A stretch of DNA of 64,000 nt from Ammoniphilus sp. CFH 90114 (GCF_004123195.1 NZ_SDLI01000002.1:458914-522913), one strand, 5' to 3'; positions 1 through 8,729 are shown, counted from the stretch's first letter. The notes: generated by a model not told the origin, from the sequence alone. Translations and numbers: made by a program.

Positions 1-2
1 CT

Positions 3-431
3 AAGGCGAATAACCAGGAAGCGTCTCCAGCTCCAAGTACCGGGAACAACCAAAAAACTAGTAAGCCTCATGGATACTCAGACAATGATTTGAAGATTAT
101 GGCCAACGCGGTCTATGGTGAAGCTCGTGGTGAACCTTATGTCGGACAAGTTGCTGTAGCGGCTGTTATTTTAAATCGAGTAAAAAATGCTTCCTTTCCT
201 AATACTCCGTCAGGGGTAATTTTCGAACCGAGAGCTTTCACTGCAGTTGCAGATGGACAAATTTGGTTGACTCCTAATGAAAATGCACGTAAAGCTGTTC
301 AGGACGCCTTAAACGGTACGGATCCTAGCGGAGGGTGTATTTATTACTTTAATCCAGATACCGCGACTTCTGGTTGGATCTGGACGAGACCACAAGTGAA
401 GAAAATAGGTAAACACATATTCTGTAATTAA
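3..431 (+). CDS. sleB: Spore cortex-lytic enzyme SleB, C-terminal part (start outside window)
   Basis: SleB is a germination-specific lytic transglycosylase that attacks muramic-delta-lactam cortex peptidoglycan of the spore. The frame is open from the left edge, so about 142 C-terminal residues are visible: a Ser/Pro/Gln-rich linker, then the whole Hydrolase_2 (SleB-type) domain. The conserved NAVYGEARGE segment holds the catalytic Glu; AAVILNRV and the closing GKHIFCN are also typical. The signal peptide and peptidoglycan-binding domain of the family would lie upstream of the window. It is followed 12 bases later by ypeB, the usual partner whose product stabilises SleB in the spore. The family is forespore-expressed; no promoter is visible here. 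Confidence 0.93.
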   Translation, partial: KANNQEASPAPSTGNNQKTSKPHGYSDNDLKIMANAVYGEARGEPYVGQVAVAAVILNRVKNASFPNTPSGVIFEPRAFTAVADGQIWLTPNENARKAVQDALNGTDPSGGCIYYFNPDTATSGWIWTRPQVKKIGKHIFCN

Positions 432-443
432 GGAGTGACATCT

Positions 444-1790
444 ATGTATACGAAAGTAGCGGGTGTAATGGTACCGGTGCTTGCTGTTGCCGCCATTGGC
501 TTAGGAATGTGGGGATACCAAGAGAATCAGGAAAAGAACCGTGTGCTTATTAAGGCGGAAAATCAGTATCAAAGAGCTTTTCATGATCTTACGTTTCATA
601 TGGATCAGCTTCAAGATGAGCTAGGAAAAACGCTAGCGGTGAATTCCCGCAGACAGATTGACGGAACTTTAAGTAACGTTTGGAGAATCACGGCGGAAGC
701 GAGGAATGAAGTAGGACAGCTTCCTTTAGCAATGCTTCCCTTCAGTAAAACAGAAGAGTTCTTAGCTAATATTGGGAAGTTCTCCTATAATGCTGCCATC
801 CGCGATTTGGACAAGGACCCCTTATCGGAAAAGGAATATAAGCAGCTAAAAGGTTATCATAAACAAGCTCAAGAGATTCAGGGCGAGCTAAGAAGGGTAC
901 AGGATCAAGTTCTTGAAAGACAATTAAGATGGATGGATGTAGAAACCTCCCTTGCAAAAGAAGAAAAAAATCTTGATAATACCATAGCAGACGGGTTCCG
1001 TACCATTGATAAGACCGTAGATGAATATTCCGATATAGAAGTAGGGCCGGGAATCAATTCGTTAGAAAATCAAAAGCGTTTCAAATCAGAGAACCTGAAA
1101 GGTAAGCCGATCACCCAAGAAGAGGCAAAACAGATTGCGATGGAGTTTGTTGGCTTAAAGGAAAATGAAGCGGAAATTAAGGTGCGAAAGACTGGGAAAG
1201 GTCTTGAATATCAAGCCTTTAGCGTTGCTATATCAAAACCTGATCAAGATGACGGCATTAATCTTGATGTTACGACCAAGGGTGGCCATGTCATTTGGCT
1301 ATTGGATAACACTCAAGTACAAGACGCGAAGCTCGACTTAAATCAGGCAAAGCAGAAAGCGGATGAATTCCTACAAAAGCATGGTTATGAAAGTATGGAG
1401 GCTTTTGTAATTGATGAGTATAACAATGTGGCTACACTAAATTATGTATACAAGCAAGAGAACGTGCGGATCTATCCTGACCTAGTCACCGTACAAGTAG
1501 CTCTAGATACTGGCAATGTAATTGGATTCCAATCCGAACACTATACTTTCAGTCATAAAGATCGTACATTACCGACGCCAAAGTTAACAGAAGCACAAGC
1601 AAGAAAAGAGGTTAATCCAAATTTAAAAATTCAAGAAGCTAGGTTAGCGGTCATACTCGACGATAAGAATCAGGAAACTTTATGCTATGAGTTCATGGGG
1701 AACTTAGGGCAAGAGAGTTATAGAGTATTCATTAACGCTGACAATGGGGAAGAGGAAACAATCGAAAAGCTTGATGGTCCAGAAAGATAA
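444..1790 (+). CDS. ypeB: Germination protein YpeB
   Basis: YpeB is needed for SleB to be assembled and kept stable in the spore. The 448-residue product (B. subtilis YpeB is about 450) starts with a membrane-spanning segment (about residues 5-23), followed by a helical region and three C-terminal PepSY/YpeB-type repeats beginning near KPITQEEAKQ, LDLNQAKQKA and LTEAQARKEV. An in-frame GTG at 435 would overlap the AAGGAG ribosome site at 430-435; ATG 444 stands 8 bases behind it and is preferred. It forms an operon with sleB and is followed by a hairpin terminator. Confidence 0.93.
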   Translation: MYTKVAGVMVPVLAVAAIGLGMWGYQENQEKNRVLIKAENQYQRAFHDLTFHMDQLQDELGKTLAVNSRRQIDGTLSNVWRITAEARNEVGQLPLAMLPFSKTEEFLANIGKFSYNAAIRDLDKDPLSEKEYKQLKGYHKQAQEIQGELRRVQDQVLERQLRWMDVETSLAKEEKNLDNTIADGFRTIDKTVDEYSDIEVGPGINSLENQKRFKSENLKGKPITQEEAKQIAMEFVGLKENEAEIKVRKTGKGLEYQAFSVAISKPDQDDGINLDVTTKGGHVIWLLDNTQVQDAKLDLNQAKQKADEFLQKHGYESMEAFVIDEYNNVATLNYVYKQENVRIYPDLVTVQVALDTGNVIGFQSEHYTFSHKDRTLPTPKLTEAQARKEVNPNLKIQEARLAVILDDKNQETLCYEFMGNLGQESYRVFINADNGEEETIEKLDGPER

Positions 1791-1798
1791 AGCAAAGA

Positions 1799-1846
1799 GA
1801 CTGTCCTGAAGTAGCGTAATGCCTACTCTTCGGGGCAGTCTTTTTC
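1799..1846 (+). terminator. Rho-independent terminator of sleB-ypeB
   Basis: GACTGTCCTGAAGTAG pairs with the complementary arm ending in GGGGCAGTC, followed by TTTTTC. It lies just after the ypeB stop. Confidence 0.85.
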
Positions 1847-1890
1847 ATTAACAATTGAAGGATACGTTAGCACCGTTTGCCTTGCTTTCA

Positions 1891-1899
1891 TGGTATAAT
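1891..1899 (+). promoter_or_regulatory. Extended -10 promoter for ypfA
   Basis: TGG-TATAAT is an extended -10 (TGn) element 39 bases before the ypfA start and just behind the ypeB terminator. The -35 region is poor, as often with extended -10 promoters. Confidence 0.55.
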
Positions 1900-1937
1900 T
1901 TAGAGTATACAGGAACAAGATGGGACGGAGGATATGT

Positions 1938-2606
1938 ATGATCCCTGGAATCAGCCAACTACTTAGAGTAAGTTTAAGAACCAAAGATACGGTAGAATCT
2001 CAGGACACCTATAAGTCCAGGGTTGATAATGTCTTGGATCAGTCTCTTCTTATTGAGGTGCCTTTAAGTGAAAAGAACGGCAAATCTATGGCCTATTCGG
2101 CAGGAATAGAAATTACAGTATTTTATTTTGGCTTAGACGGATCAAAGTATATCTTTCCGAGCAGGGTACTAAGTAGAAAAAATGAAGACGTACCTTTATG
2201 GGAAATTGCCCTTCCTCGCCTAGAAGATATTGAGCGAATACAGAGAAGGAATTATCTGCGAATTCCAGCCATGCTTGAGTTATCCTTAAAGTCATTGACA
2301 CGTGGAATACAATTTTTAGCACGAACGGTAGATGTGAGCGGCGGCGGAGTTGCTTTTACTTGTAAGAAGGAATATAGAATGGTTCAAGGAGAGCGATTTC
2401 AGTGTTGGTTAGCTATTCCGTTTCGTCAGGGGATGGAGCATGCCCCTTTTATCGCTAAAGTGGTTCGAATTGTTCCACCTAAGGAAGATATGGATCATCA
2501 GACGATCATGTTGATGATTTCTGTTATTAAGGAGCCTGAGCGGGAAAAAATCATTCGCTACTGCTTTGAGAGGCAGCTAGAGTTAAGGAAGAAAGGCGTT
2601 CTTTAG
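1938..2606 (+). CDS. ypfA: PilZ-domain c-di-GMP receptor, YpfA/DgrA-like flagellar brake
   Basis: YpfA (DgrA) binds cyclic di-GMP and acts on the flagellar motor in B. subtilis. The 222-residue protein has an N-terminal YcgR-like beta domain (residues about 1-90) and a C-terminal PilZ domain. The PilZ RxxxR motif (RNYLR) and the D-x-S-x-x-G motif (DVSGGG) are both intact, so ligand binding is expected. ATG 1938 has GGAGG at 1927-1931 with 6-base spacing; the upstream in-frame ATG at 1920 has no ribosome site. The neighbours ypfB-like and cmk match the B. subtilis order. Confidence 0.9.
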   Translation: MIPGISQLLRVSLRTKDTVESQDTYKSRVDNVLDQSLLIEVPLSEKNGKSMAYSAGIEITVFYFGLDGSKYIFPSRVLSRKNEDVPLWEIALPRLEDIERIQRRNYLRIPAMLELSLKSLTRGIQFLARTVDVSGGGVAFTCKKEYRMVQGERFQCWLAIPFRQGMEHAPFIAKVVRIVPPKEDMDHQTIMLMISVIKEPEREKIIRYCFERQLELRKKGVL

Positions 2607-2656
2607 TTCATAAATCACTCCATTTCTGGTCATAATGGGGATGGAGGTGGTTAAAC

Positions 2657-2845
2657 GTGCGTAGTCAAAAATATCCGAGTTATGAGGAAAGATTTGGTCG
2701 TTTCTCAAGATCTGTGGAGAAGTGGCTGGTAGGTCTAGTCATATTGCTGTTGCTCTCTCTGACCTTTACCCAAATCCTACTACATTTTGACACGGTTAGA
2801 GCATGGCTTGTCGAAGTAGAGAGGCTGGAAGGCGTTGCATCTTAA
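2657..2845 (+). CDS. ypfB: YpfB-like small membrane protein
   Basis: A 62-residue protein with a basic N-terminus, one hydrophobic span (about residues 24-43, LVGLVILLLLSLTF) and a short C-terminal tail. Size and position between ypfA and cmk match B. subtilis YpfB (DUF5359 family); function is unknown. GTG start with GGAGGTGG six bases upstream. The assignment rests mainly on synteny and topology. Confidence 0.7.
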   Translation: MRSQKYPSYEERFGRFSRSVEKWLVGLVILLLLSLTFTQILLHFDTVRAWLVEVERLEGVAS

Positions 2846-2858
2846 GGAACACTATGGT

Positions 2859-2910
2859 ACTATCAACATGTGGAGTCAACAATAATTGAATAGCTGATGA
2901 TAGTTTTTTT
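2859..2910 (+). terminator. Possible terminator after ypfB
   Basis: ACTATCA (2859-2865) pairs with TGATAGT (2898-2904), which runs into seven T. The long loop makes it a weak terminator; the hairpin at 2975 is better. Confidence 0.35.
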
Positions 2911-2974
2911 GTCCTTTGGTCTGCAGCTCTCTTCACTTATCTTTATCACGCAATCTAATATTTTTTGAGCACAT

Positions 2975-2998
2975 AAGCAGGCTTCAATCCTGCTTTTT
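2975..2998 (+). terminator. Rho-independent terminator before cmk
   Basis: AAGCAGG (2975-2981) and CCTGCTT (2989-2995) close a 7-base loop and run into T residues. Confidence 0.65.
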
Positions 2999-3050
2999 CG
3001 TATATACTGTCGGAATTGATAACTCCGTTATTTCATTTTGGACTTATGCG

Positions 3051-3120
3051 AGGAAAACTTTTAGTTTACCCCTACCTTGATTGTCTTGGTAGGGAATTGG
3101 CGCGAGACTCAAGTTTTCTT
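3051..3120 (+). promoter_or_regulatory. Two-level hairpin in the cmk leader
   Basis: AGGAAAACTT (3051-3060) pairs with AAGTTTTCTT (3111-3120) over 10 bases with one G-T. Inside it CCCTACC (3070-3076) pairs with GGTAGGG (3088-3094) around an 11-base loop. The structure ends 21 bases before the cmk start and leaves the ribosome site outside. There is no T-run, so it is not a terminator; it may be an RNA leader element or a DNA cruciform. Role unknown. Confidence 0.45.
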
Positions 3121-3141
3121 ATGTCTAGAAAGGGTTGGCGT

Positions 3142-3816
3142 ATGAACATAGCAATAGATGGACCAGCTGGAGCAGGGAAAAGCACTGTAGCACAGCTAGT
3201 AGCTAAGGAAATTGGATTTACATACATCGATACTGGAGCAATGTATCGTGCTCTTACCCTTATGGCACTAGAAGAGAGCGTTCCTCTAGACAGTGAGGAG
3301 GGGTTAACTAACCTTCTCCATGCTATGACGATCTATCTCAAGCAGGAACCTAATGGACAAAAGGTTTTTATTGGCGAAAGAGAAGTAACGGATGAGATCA
3401 GACATCCTGAAGTGACTCGACATGTCTCCCTAGTAGCTAAGCATCCTTTAGTCCGCTTCAAGATGGTGGAGATGCAACGAGTGATGGCAGCAGAGCAGAA
3501 TGTAGTTATGGATGGTCGAGACATCGGTACCCATGTATTGCCATCAGCTCAAGTCAAGGTGTTCTTAACAGCTTCTATTGAAGAACGGGCTTTAAGACGT
3601 TATAAGGATCTTCAGGAGAAGGGGCATCAAGCTGACTTAGAACAGCTCAAGCATGACATTGCCCGTCGTGACAAGTTAGATAGCGAGCGCGAAGCGGCTC
3701 CACTTCGTTGTGCTGAAGATGCAGTTGTACTGGATTCTAGTGGCCTTACAATCGAGCAAGTTGTAGAACAGATTGTGGGATTGTACAAGGAAAAGTTAGA
3801 ATCAAGGAAGGCTTAA
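3142..3816 (+). CDS. cmk: Cytidylate kinase
   Basis: Phosphorylates CMP and dCMP to the diphosphates. The 224-residue protein equals the usual Cmk length. It has the P-loop GPAGAGKST at the N-terminus, the DTGAMYR substrate motif, and the DGRDIGT segment. The open frame extends upstream to 3016, but family alignment requires MNIAIDGPAG at ATG 3142, with AGAAAGGG 8 bases before it. plsC follows after 5 bases. Confidence 0.96.
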   Translation: MNIAIDGPAGAGKSTVAQLVAKEIGFTYIDTGAMYRALTLMALEESVPLDSEEGLTNLLHAMTIYLKQEPNGQKVFIGEREVTDEIRHPEVTRHVSLVAKHPLVRFKMVEMQRVMAAEQNVVMDGRDIGTHVLPSAQVKVFLTASIEERALRRYKDLQEKGHQADLEQLKHDIARRDKLDSEREAAPLRCAEDAVVLDSSGLTIEQVVEQIVGLYKEKLESRKA

Positions 3817-3821
3817 AGATT

Positions 3822-4415
3822 ATGGGATGGTATCGATTCTTCCGAGCTCTCTTCCGAGTCTTCTATAAAGTCGTATACCGTTGGGAGATCATTGGTCTTG
3901 ACCGCATCCCTCCCCAGGGAGGGGTTATCCTTTGTTCGAACCATATCAGCAACCTTGACCCGCCGTTTATAGCTACTCCCTTAACAAGACAAGTCTTGTT
4001 TATGGCTAAAGAAGAGCTTTTTCATGTTCCAGGGGTCTCATGGCTCATTAAACAATTTGGTGCATTTCCAGTGAAGAGAGGGATGAGTGATCGCGGAGCA
4101 TTGAAGAAGGCGCTGGAGGTGTTGGGAGAGGGACATGTACTTGGGATCTTCCCTGAAGGTACCCGCAGTAAAACAGGCAAGCTAGGAGAGCCTTATCCAG
4201 GGGCAGCACTATTTGCTTTGAAGTCGAATGCGGTTGTCATCCCTGTTGCCATCATCGGATCATGGATACCCTTCTCGAGCATGAAGGTCGTTTATGGTCA
4301 CCCTATAGATCTTTCGGCGTATCGGGACGTGAAGCTAACCTCCGTTTTGGTTAGTGAAGTAAGCAGTCAGTTTATGCAAGAGATACAGAAGCTTCTTGAC
4401 GAACATGTAAATTAA
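3822..4415 (+). CDS. plsC: 1-acyl-sn-glycerol-3-phosphate acyltransferase
   Basis: Adds the second acyl chain to lysophosphatidic acid to make phosphatidic acid at the membrane. The 197-residue protein has the catalytic HxxxxD motif (NHISNLDPP) and the FPEGTRS substrate motif, with a hydrophobic/basic N-terminus. It is cotranscribed with cmk (5-base gap). PlsY, which makes its substrate, is encoded at 11.2 kb. Confidence 0.92.
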   Translation: MGWYRFFRALFRVFYKVVYRWEIIGLDRIPPQGGVILCSNHISNLDPPFIATPLTRQVLFMAKEELFHVPGVSWLIKQFGAFPVKRGMSDRGALKKALEVLGEGHVLGIFPEGTRSKTGKLGEPYPGAALFALKSNAVVIPVAIIGSWIPFSSMKVVYGHPIDLSAYRDVKLTSVLVSEVSSQFMQEIQKLLDEHVN

Positions 4416-4635
4416 TGTATCTCTTGAATCAAATATGATAAAATGTTCTATACTAAGATTACCTCAATTAGCAATCATTTCTTTAAATTATATCCTGTCA
4501 GTACCCATCATGAACTATGTTGGGCAGGAAGAAGACTTGTTGGCTTAGGTTATCTGTTTACAATCAAGTTTTCTAAATAAGTAATGATCAATTTATTATT
4601 ATTGAAGTGTGCTAACTTTTAAGGAGGAATGGTCC
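4416..4635 (+). promoter_or_regulatory. Leader and putative promoter of the S1-like gene
   Basis: A 220-base AT-rich stretch without a convincing ORF. TTGAAT (4424-4429) and TATACT (4449-4454) form a possible promoter, though the 19-base spacing is long. Downstream an interrupted hairpin joins CCTG..CCCA with TGGG-CAGG (about 4494-4530). A strong AAGGAGG (4621-4627) serves the downstream gene. The leader may carry post-transcriptional control; this is inference. Confidence 0.4.
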
Positions 4636-5793
4636 ATGGCTGAAGAAATGCAAAATGCGGAAGTAAGAGCGATTCAAGTAGGGGAAACTGTTCAAGGTAA
4701 AGTAACGAAAGTTGATGCAAAGCAAGCGTTGGTTGACATTGGTTACAAAACAGAAGCCATTCTCCCTATCAGTGAAGTATCCAGCCTGCACATTGAGAAG
4801 GTGGCAGACGTTCTATCGGAGGGTGATGAACTAACTCTTCAAGTCACGAAGATTAATGAAGAGAAAGACGAAGTCATCGTATCCAAGAAAGCCGTAGATG
4901 CCGTCCAGGCGTGGGATGAGCTTGAACAGAAGTTCCAGTCAGGAACCATTTTTGAATCCCAAGTTGCAGATGTAGTTAAAGGTGGTCTCGTAGTTGATGT
5001 AGGTGTACGCGGCTTTATCCCTGCCTCTCATGTAGAGCGCCACTTCGTTGAAGATTTTTCCGACTATAAGGGACGCACGCTAAGCCTCAAGGTTATTGAA
5101 CTTGATCGTGAGAAGAATAAAGTGATTCTTTCTCATCGAGCTGTTCTTGAAGATGAAGTGAATACAGCTAAGAAAAGAATTTATGACGATCTTCAAGTCG
5201 GTGCTGTCATTGAGGGAACCGTGCAACGTTTAACTGATTTTGGTGCGTTCGTCGATGTTGGTGGAGTTGATGGATTAGTTCATATCTCCGAGTTGGCATG
5301 GGAGAGAGTTGACAAGCCATCCGACGTGGTGAATGAAGGCGATAAAGTAAAGGTTAAAGTGTTAAAAGTTGACAAGGATGGTGAACGCATTAGCTTGAGC
5401 ATGAAAGAAGCTCAACCTGGACCATGGCAGCAGGCTAGTCAGCAGCTTAAGGCTGGCAGTGTGGTCACAGGAACGGTTAAGCGTCTAGTTAGCTTTGGTG
5501 CATTTGTTGAAGTGGCTCCTGGTGTTGAAGGCCTTGTTCATATCTCTCAGATCTCCAACCGACATATCGGAAACCCTGGAGAGGTTTTAGAGCAAGGACA
5601 GCAAGTACAGGTTAAGATCCTGGACTTGAACCTAGAAGAGCAAAGAATCAGCTTATCTATTCGTGAAGTGGAAGAAGAAACCGAAGCGAAGGTAGTGAAA
5701 AAAGAGTTAGCTAACTATGAAGCCGATCAAGGCGGAATGGGTGTAACGATAGCGGATCGCCTTGGAGACTTAGCGAAGAAATTAAAATCATAG
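4636..5793 (+). CDS. rpsA: S1 RNA-binding-domain protein (30S ribosomal protein S1 homolog, YpfD)
   Basis: A 385-residue protein with four S1 (OB-fold) RNA-binding domains, at about residues 15-85, 100-170, 188-258 and 274-344. Repeats such as GTVQRLTDFGAFVDVGGVDGLVHIS and the matching fourth-domain copy are clear. B. subtilis YpfD is about 380 residues with four domains, against six in E. coli S1. ATG 4636 has AAGGAGG with 8-base spacing, so the GTG at 4609 is rejected. fni follows after 9 bases, as in B. subtilis. Confidence 0.92.
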   Translation: MAEEMQNAEVRAIQVGETVQGKVTKVDAKQALVDIGYKTEAILPISEVSSLHIEKVADVLSEGDELTLQVTKINEEKDEVIVSKKAVDAVQAWDELEQKFQSGTIFESQVADVVKGGLVVDVGVRGFIPASHVERHFVEDFSDYKGRTLSLKVIELDREKNKVILSHRAVLEDEVNTAKKRIYDDLQVGAVIEGTVQRLTDFGAFVDVGGVDGLVHISELAWERVDKPSDVVNEGDKVKVKVLKVDKDGERISLSMKEAQPGPWQQASQQLKAGSVVTGTVKRLVSFGAFVEVAPGVEGLVHISQISNRHIGNPGEVLEQGQQVQVKILDLNLEEQRISLSIREVEEETEAKVVKKELANYEADQGGMGVTIADRLGDLAKKLKS

Positions 5794-5802
5794 TGAGGTT
5801 TC

Positions 5803-6876
5803 ATGATGCAGAGGACATCGCGTAAGAATGATCACATTAAGTATGCTATACAAACAGGTCAAAGCGGTCATCACGGTTTTGCAGACGTGAAGTTTGTCCA
5901 TAACTGCATTCCTCAAACCTCTGTTTCTGACATATCAATGGATACCACCTTCGGCGGACTTCAATTAAGTTCGCCGATTGTTATTAATGCGATGACTGGA
6001 GGAGCGAGTGAGACTTTCGAGATAAATCGCAAACTCGCCAGACTTGCGAAGGTTTCTAATCTCGCTATGGCTGTCGGATCTCAGATGGCCGCTATTAAGG
6101 ATCCATCGGTGAGAGATTCCTATACCATTGTTCGTGAGGAGAATCCAGATGGAATTATACTGGCCAACTTAGGTGCTGAAGCGACTCCAGATCAGGCTCT
6201 TGAGGCCATTGAGATGATTGCCGCTGATGGATTACAAATCCACCTCAACATTATGCAAGAGTTGATCATGCCCGAGGGGGATCGTGATTTTCGAGGGGTT
6301 CTTACAAGGATAGAAAAGATTGTTAGAGCTGTAAACTGTCCTGTTATTGTTAAGGAAGTGGGCTTTGGGATGTCTCAAGAGTCTATCTCCACCTTATCGC
6401 ATACTGGAATCTCGGCTATTGATATTGGTGGAGCAGGTGGGACGAATTTTGCCCGAATTGAGAACGCGCGTCGCTCTATTCCATTAGATATGTTGAATGA
6501 CTGGGGACTGACGACTGTACAGAGCTTATTAGAAGCTTCATCGTCTGTAATAGAAAACCGAATCGATATTATGGCAACAGGCGGCATTCAGAATGGTCTG
6601 GATGTTGCTAAGTCATTAGCCTTAGGAGCATCCACAGTAGGAATGGCAGGCCGTTTCCTCCACTTCGTTACCCAATATTCTGAGGAAGAGGCCATTCTTG
6701 CTGTAGATCATCTACATGAACAACTACGCCTAGTCATGGCGGCCGTTGGTGTAAAAGAAACAAAGCAATTAGCAAGTTGTCCATTAGTTATCTCTGGAGA
6801 GTCCTATCATTGGGCCCAGATGAGAGGTATAGATTGTCATGTGTTTAGCAGAAGAAAGAAGAGCGGCGAACCCTAA
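5803..6876 (+). CDS. fni: Type 2 isopentenyl-diphosphate delta-isomerase (FMN-dependent)
   Basis: Interconverts isopentenyl and dimethylallyl diphosphate, the building blocks for the heptaprenyl chain made by HepS/HepT at 21-25 kb. The 357-residue TIM-barrel protein has the RKNDHIKYA start, the INAMTGGA segment, the glycine-rich GGAGGTNFA and the ATGGIQNG phosphate-binding region of the IDI-2 family. Two adjacent ATG codons (5803 and 5806) are possible; GAGG at 5795 fits 5806 slightly better. B. subtilis fni is also next to ypfD. Confidence 0.93.
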   Translation: MMQRTSRKNDHIKYAIQTGQSGHHGFADVKFVHNCIPQTSVSDISMDTTFGGLQLSSPIVINAMTGGASETFEINRKLARLAKVSNLAMAVGSQMAAIKDPSVRDSYTIVREENPDGIILANLGAEATPDQALEAIEMIAADGLQIHLNIMQELIMPEGDRDFRGVLTRIEKIVRAVNCPVIVKEVGFGMSQESISTLSHTGISAIDIGGAGGTNFARIENARRSIPLDMLNDWGLTTVQSLLEASSSVIENRIDIMATGGIQNGLDVAKSLALGASTVGMAGRFLHFVTQYSEEEAILAVDHLHEQLRLVMAAVGVKETKQLASCPLVISGESYHWAQMRGIDCHVFSRRKKSGEP

Positions 6877-6902
6877 ATATAGGATTCGCCTGTTTGTCTT
6901 CC

Positions 6903-7016
6903 CTAAGCTTTAAGTGGACGTATTTTTCCAGCGCCAAGCTTGATGAAGAGGTGTCCTTCTCCATTTTTCAGCACTTTGATCCCCAATAAATTGACGACCG
7001 TGGTGTAAAAAGCCAT
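6903..7016 (-). CDS. Small ORF, 37 residues, unknown
   Basis: Reads MAFYTTVVNLLGIKV at the start and ends in KIRPLKA. A strong GGGAGGTGA stands upstream, 11 bases from GGAGG to ATG. It is basic and mildly amphipathic. It is the only open frame in the 296-base gap between fni and the yfkD-like gene and lies opposite to both. It resembles no family I can name; the M-x-FYT start recalls SpoVM only superficially. No clear promoter seen. Confidence 0.5.
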   Translation of the reverse strand: MAFYTTVVNLLGIKVLKNGEGHLFIKLGAGKIRPLKA

Positions 7017-7172
7017 CTTCTCTGTCACCTCCCTATATGATCCTATGTTAAATCCATCAAGTCCTATTCCCAATACAATTATTTCCTCTTTTAATTTCTT
7101 TTATGTTTTTAACTGATTGGTAAATACTAAAAAAGTACAGTTAGGCATGAAACTCAGTAGAGGAGGATCTCA

Positions 7173-7985
7173 ATGGCTAAGAAGTCTTTTCGTCCCCTTA
7201 TGGCACTTCTCCTCATCATCCCCTTGCTGTTAGGGCAACAAGGAGTTGGAGGGGCTGTAGGTAAATTAAAAATTCCGGATACGGTTAAAGATATCTCAAG
7301 ACAAAATACGTATCCTAATCCAAGTATGGATCCTGAGTATGTACAGCCTAGTGCAACAACGGTTGAGCTTTTTAAGACAACTAATTATGAAATCGAGAAC
7401 CCTAACCTCATAAGGCTTCTCAACGAAACGACGATACACCCATCTAAACTTGCTATTGGTTTTCGTGCAAACATTTATTTGGGAAACTGGGCCTTGAATT
7501 ATGAATCCAAGGAAACATCAGTAAACTGGGAATATAAACAAGCAAATATGAACAAGCTGGATAATCGGGGGGGACGTGAAACGTCCGAACTGACCTACGA
7601 GCAAAATGAAGAATTTACGGCTGTAGGGGGACTAACTACCCAGGTTCTAGCAGAAGAAGATGTAAGAAAACTGATGATTGCTGAGGCAAAACAAAATACA
7701 GGATTAAATTTAGCATTCCAGAGTACCGTGGGAAAAGGAACGAAGCAAGATACGATTATGAGAGTTCCAGTAAAAAAGATTGGTTATCTACAAGCTTTTG
7801 TACCAGCTGCGAGTGAAAAAGGGAATATCACATACGGAGAAGTCTACTTAAACATACAAGGAAGCGAAAAAAAGCTGATTATTAAGAATGTAACGCATAA
7901 AGGAGTAGGGGCATGGATTCCGATTCAAGACAAGCTAACCTTTAAATATCTATTATCCGATCATCCTAAAGTAAATCAAGACTAA
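7173..7985 (+). CDS. YfkD-like secreted protein
   Basis: A 270-residue protein with a signal peptide (basic start, then LMALLLIIPLLLG, cleavage near residue 28). The body carries ENPNLIRLLNET, YLGNWALNYESKET and a closing KGVGAWIPIQD, which I recognise as the YfkD family, a secreted Bacillales protein of unknown function. GAGGAGG precedes the ATG. It is a single-gene unit with its own terminator; in B. subtilis yfkD is elsewhere, so its position here is lineage-specific. Confidence 0.8.
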   Translation: MAKKSFRPLMALLLIIPLLLGQQGVGGAVGKLKIPDTVKDISRQNTYPNPSMDPEYVQPSATTVELFKTTNYEIENPNLIRLLNETTIHPSKLAIGFRANIYLGNWALNYESKETSVNWEYKQANMNKLDNRGGRETSELTYEQNEEFTAVGGLTTQVLAEEDVRKLMIAEAKQNTGLNLAFQSTVGKGTKQDTIMRVPVKKIGYLQAFVPAASEKGNITYGEVYLNIQGSEKKLIIKNVTHKGVGAWIPIQDKLTFKYLLSDHPKVNQD

Positions 7986-7997
7986 AGAAATTGTCAG

Positions 7998-8030
7998 GGT
8001 CTGAAACGTTTCAGACCTCTTTTGTTTTTT
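7998..8030 (+). terminator. Terminator after the yfkD-like gene
   Basis: GGTCTGAAAC directly followed by its exact complement GTTTCAGACC, then a T-rich run (CTCTTTTGTTTTTT). Confidence 0.88.
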
Positions 8031-8094
8031 CTAGGGGATTTTGAGGAATAATGAGTGTAATGCTTATAGTTGGTAGAAGGAGAGGTAGGTCTAA

Positions 8095-8715
8095 GTGAAC
8101 GATGGTTTTTTTAGCTTAATAGGGATATGGTTTCTGCTGCTCTTTGTATGGCTTGGGTTTTGTGATCGTTTACTAACAGAGAATAAGTGGCGGAAGAAAT
8201 GGACAGTCATAATCCTCATGGTCTCGCTTGGGACATTAAGTTGGACAGTTCCTTTACCCATGAATGGTGAGCTTGTCGTGATGTCTTCCTTATTTCCTAT
8301 GCTTCTAGGCAGTTGGCTGTGGATGAAACAAGGTGACAATCATCGTCTTCATTTACTCACAGCCAGTTTTTTGGTTGGGGCTTCCGTTTTTCTTTTACAG
8401 CTGCTTTTACGATTAGATCCGGTGCTGATGTTTATCGAGGAGAAGTATATGATCGCTGGCTTTGTCATGGTTCTCATCTTGGTCGCAGCTAGATCTTCCA
8501 TTCAGCAATTTATCCTGTTGACTCTTGGTTTAGGGTTTGGAGATCTATGTTTTCAGGCATACATGTGGGATAAGACGGGGTACTATCTGATTGGCTCTCC
8601 CTTTTTTCAGGATACCTGGTGGATTAGTTTTTACTTGCTATGGCTGATTCAATTTGTGCTTCTTTATGTAAGGTCGCCTCAGATATGGAAGCGAAAAAGA
8701 GCTGAAACGAGCTAG
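8095..8715 (+). CDS. yphA: YphA family membrane protein
   Basis: A 206-residue integral membrane protein with about six or seven hydrophobic segments spread over the whole length. Position just before the YIEGIA gene and der, and size (B. subtilis YphA about 200), support the YphA assignment. GTG start 8 bases behind AAGGAGAGG. Function unknown. The YIEGIA gene follows after 14 bases. Confidence 0.75.
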   Translation: MNDGFFSLIGIWFLLLFVWLGFCDRLLTENKWRKKWTVIILMVSLGTLSWTVPLPMNGELVVMSSLFPMLLGSWLWMKQGDNHRLHLLTASFLVGASVFLLQLLLRLDPVLMFIEEKYMIAGFVMVLILVAARSSIQQFILLTLGLGFGDLCFQAYMWDKTGYYLIGSPFFQDTWWISFYLLWLIQFVLLYVRSPQIWKRKRAETS

Positions 8716-8729
8716 AAAGGAGCAGTCTT

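Noticed and set aside
6903-7016. 37-residue ORF as SpoVM
   Set aside because: Only the first few residues resemble SpoVM; length and the rest of the sequence differ.
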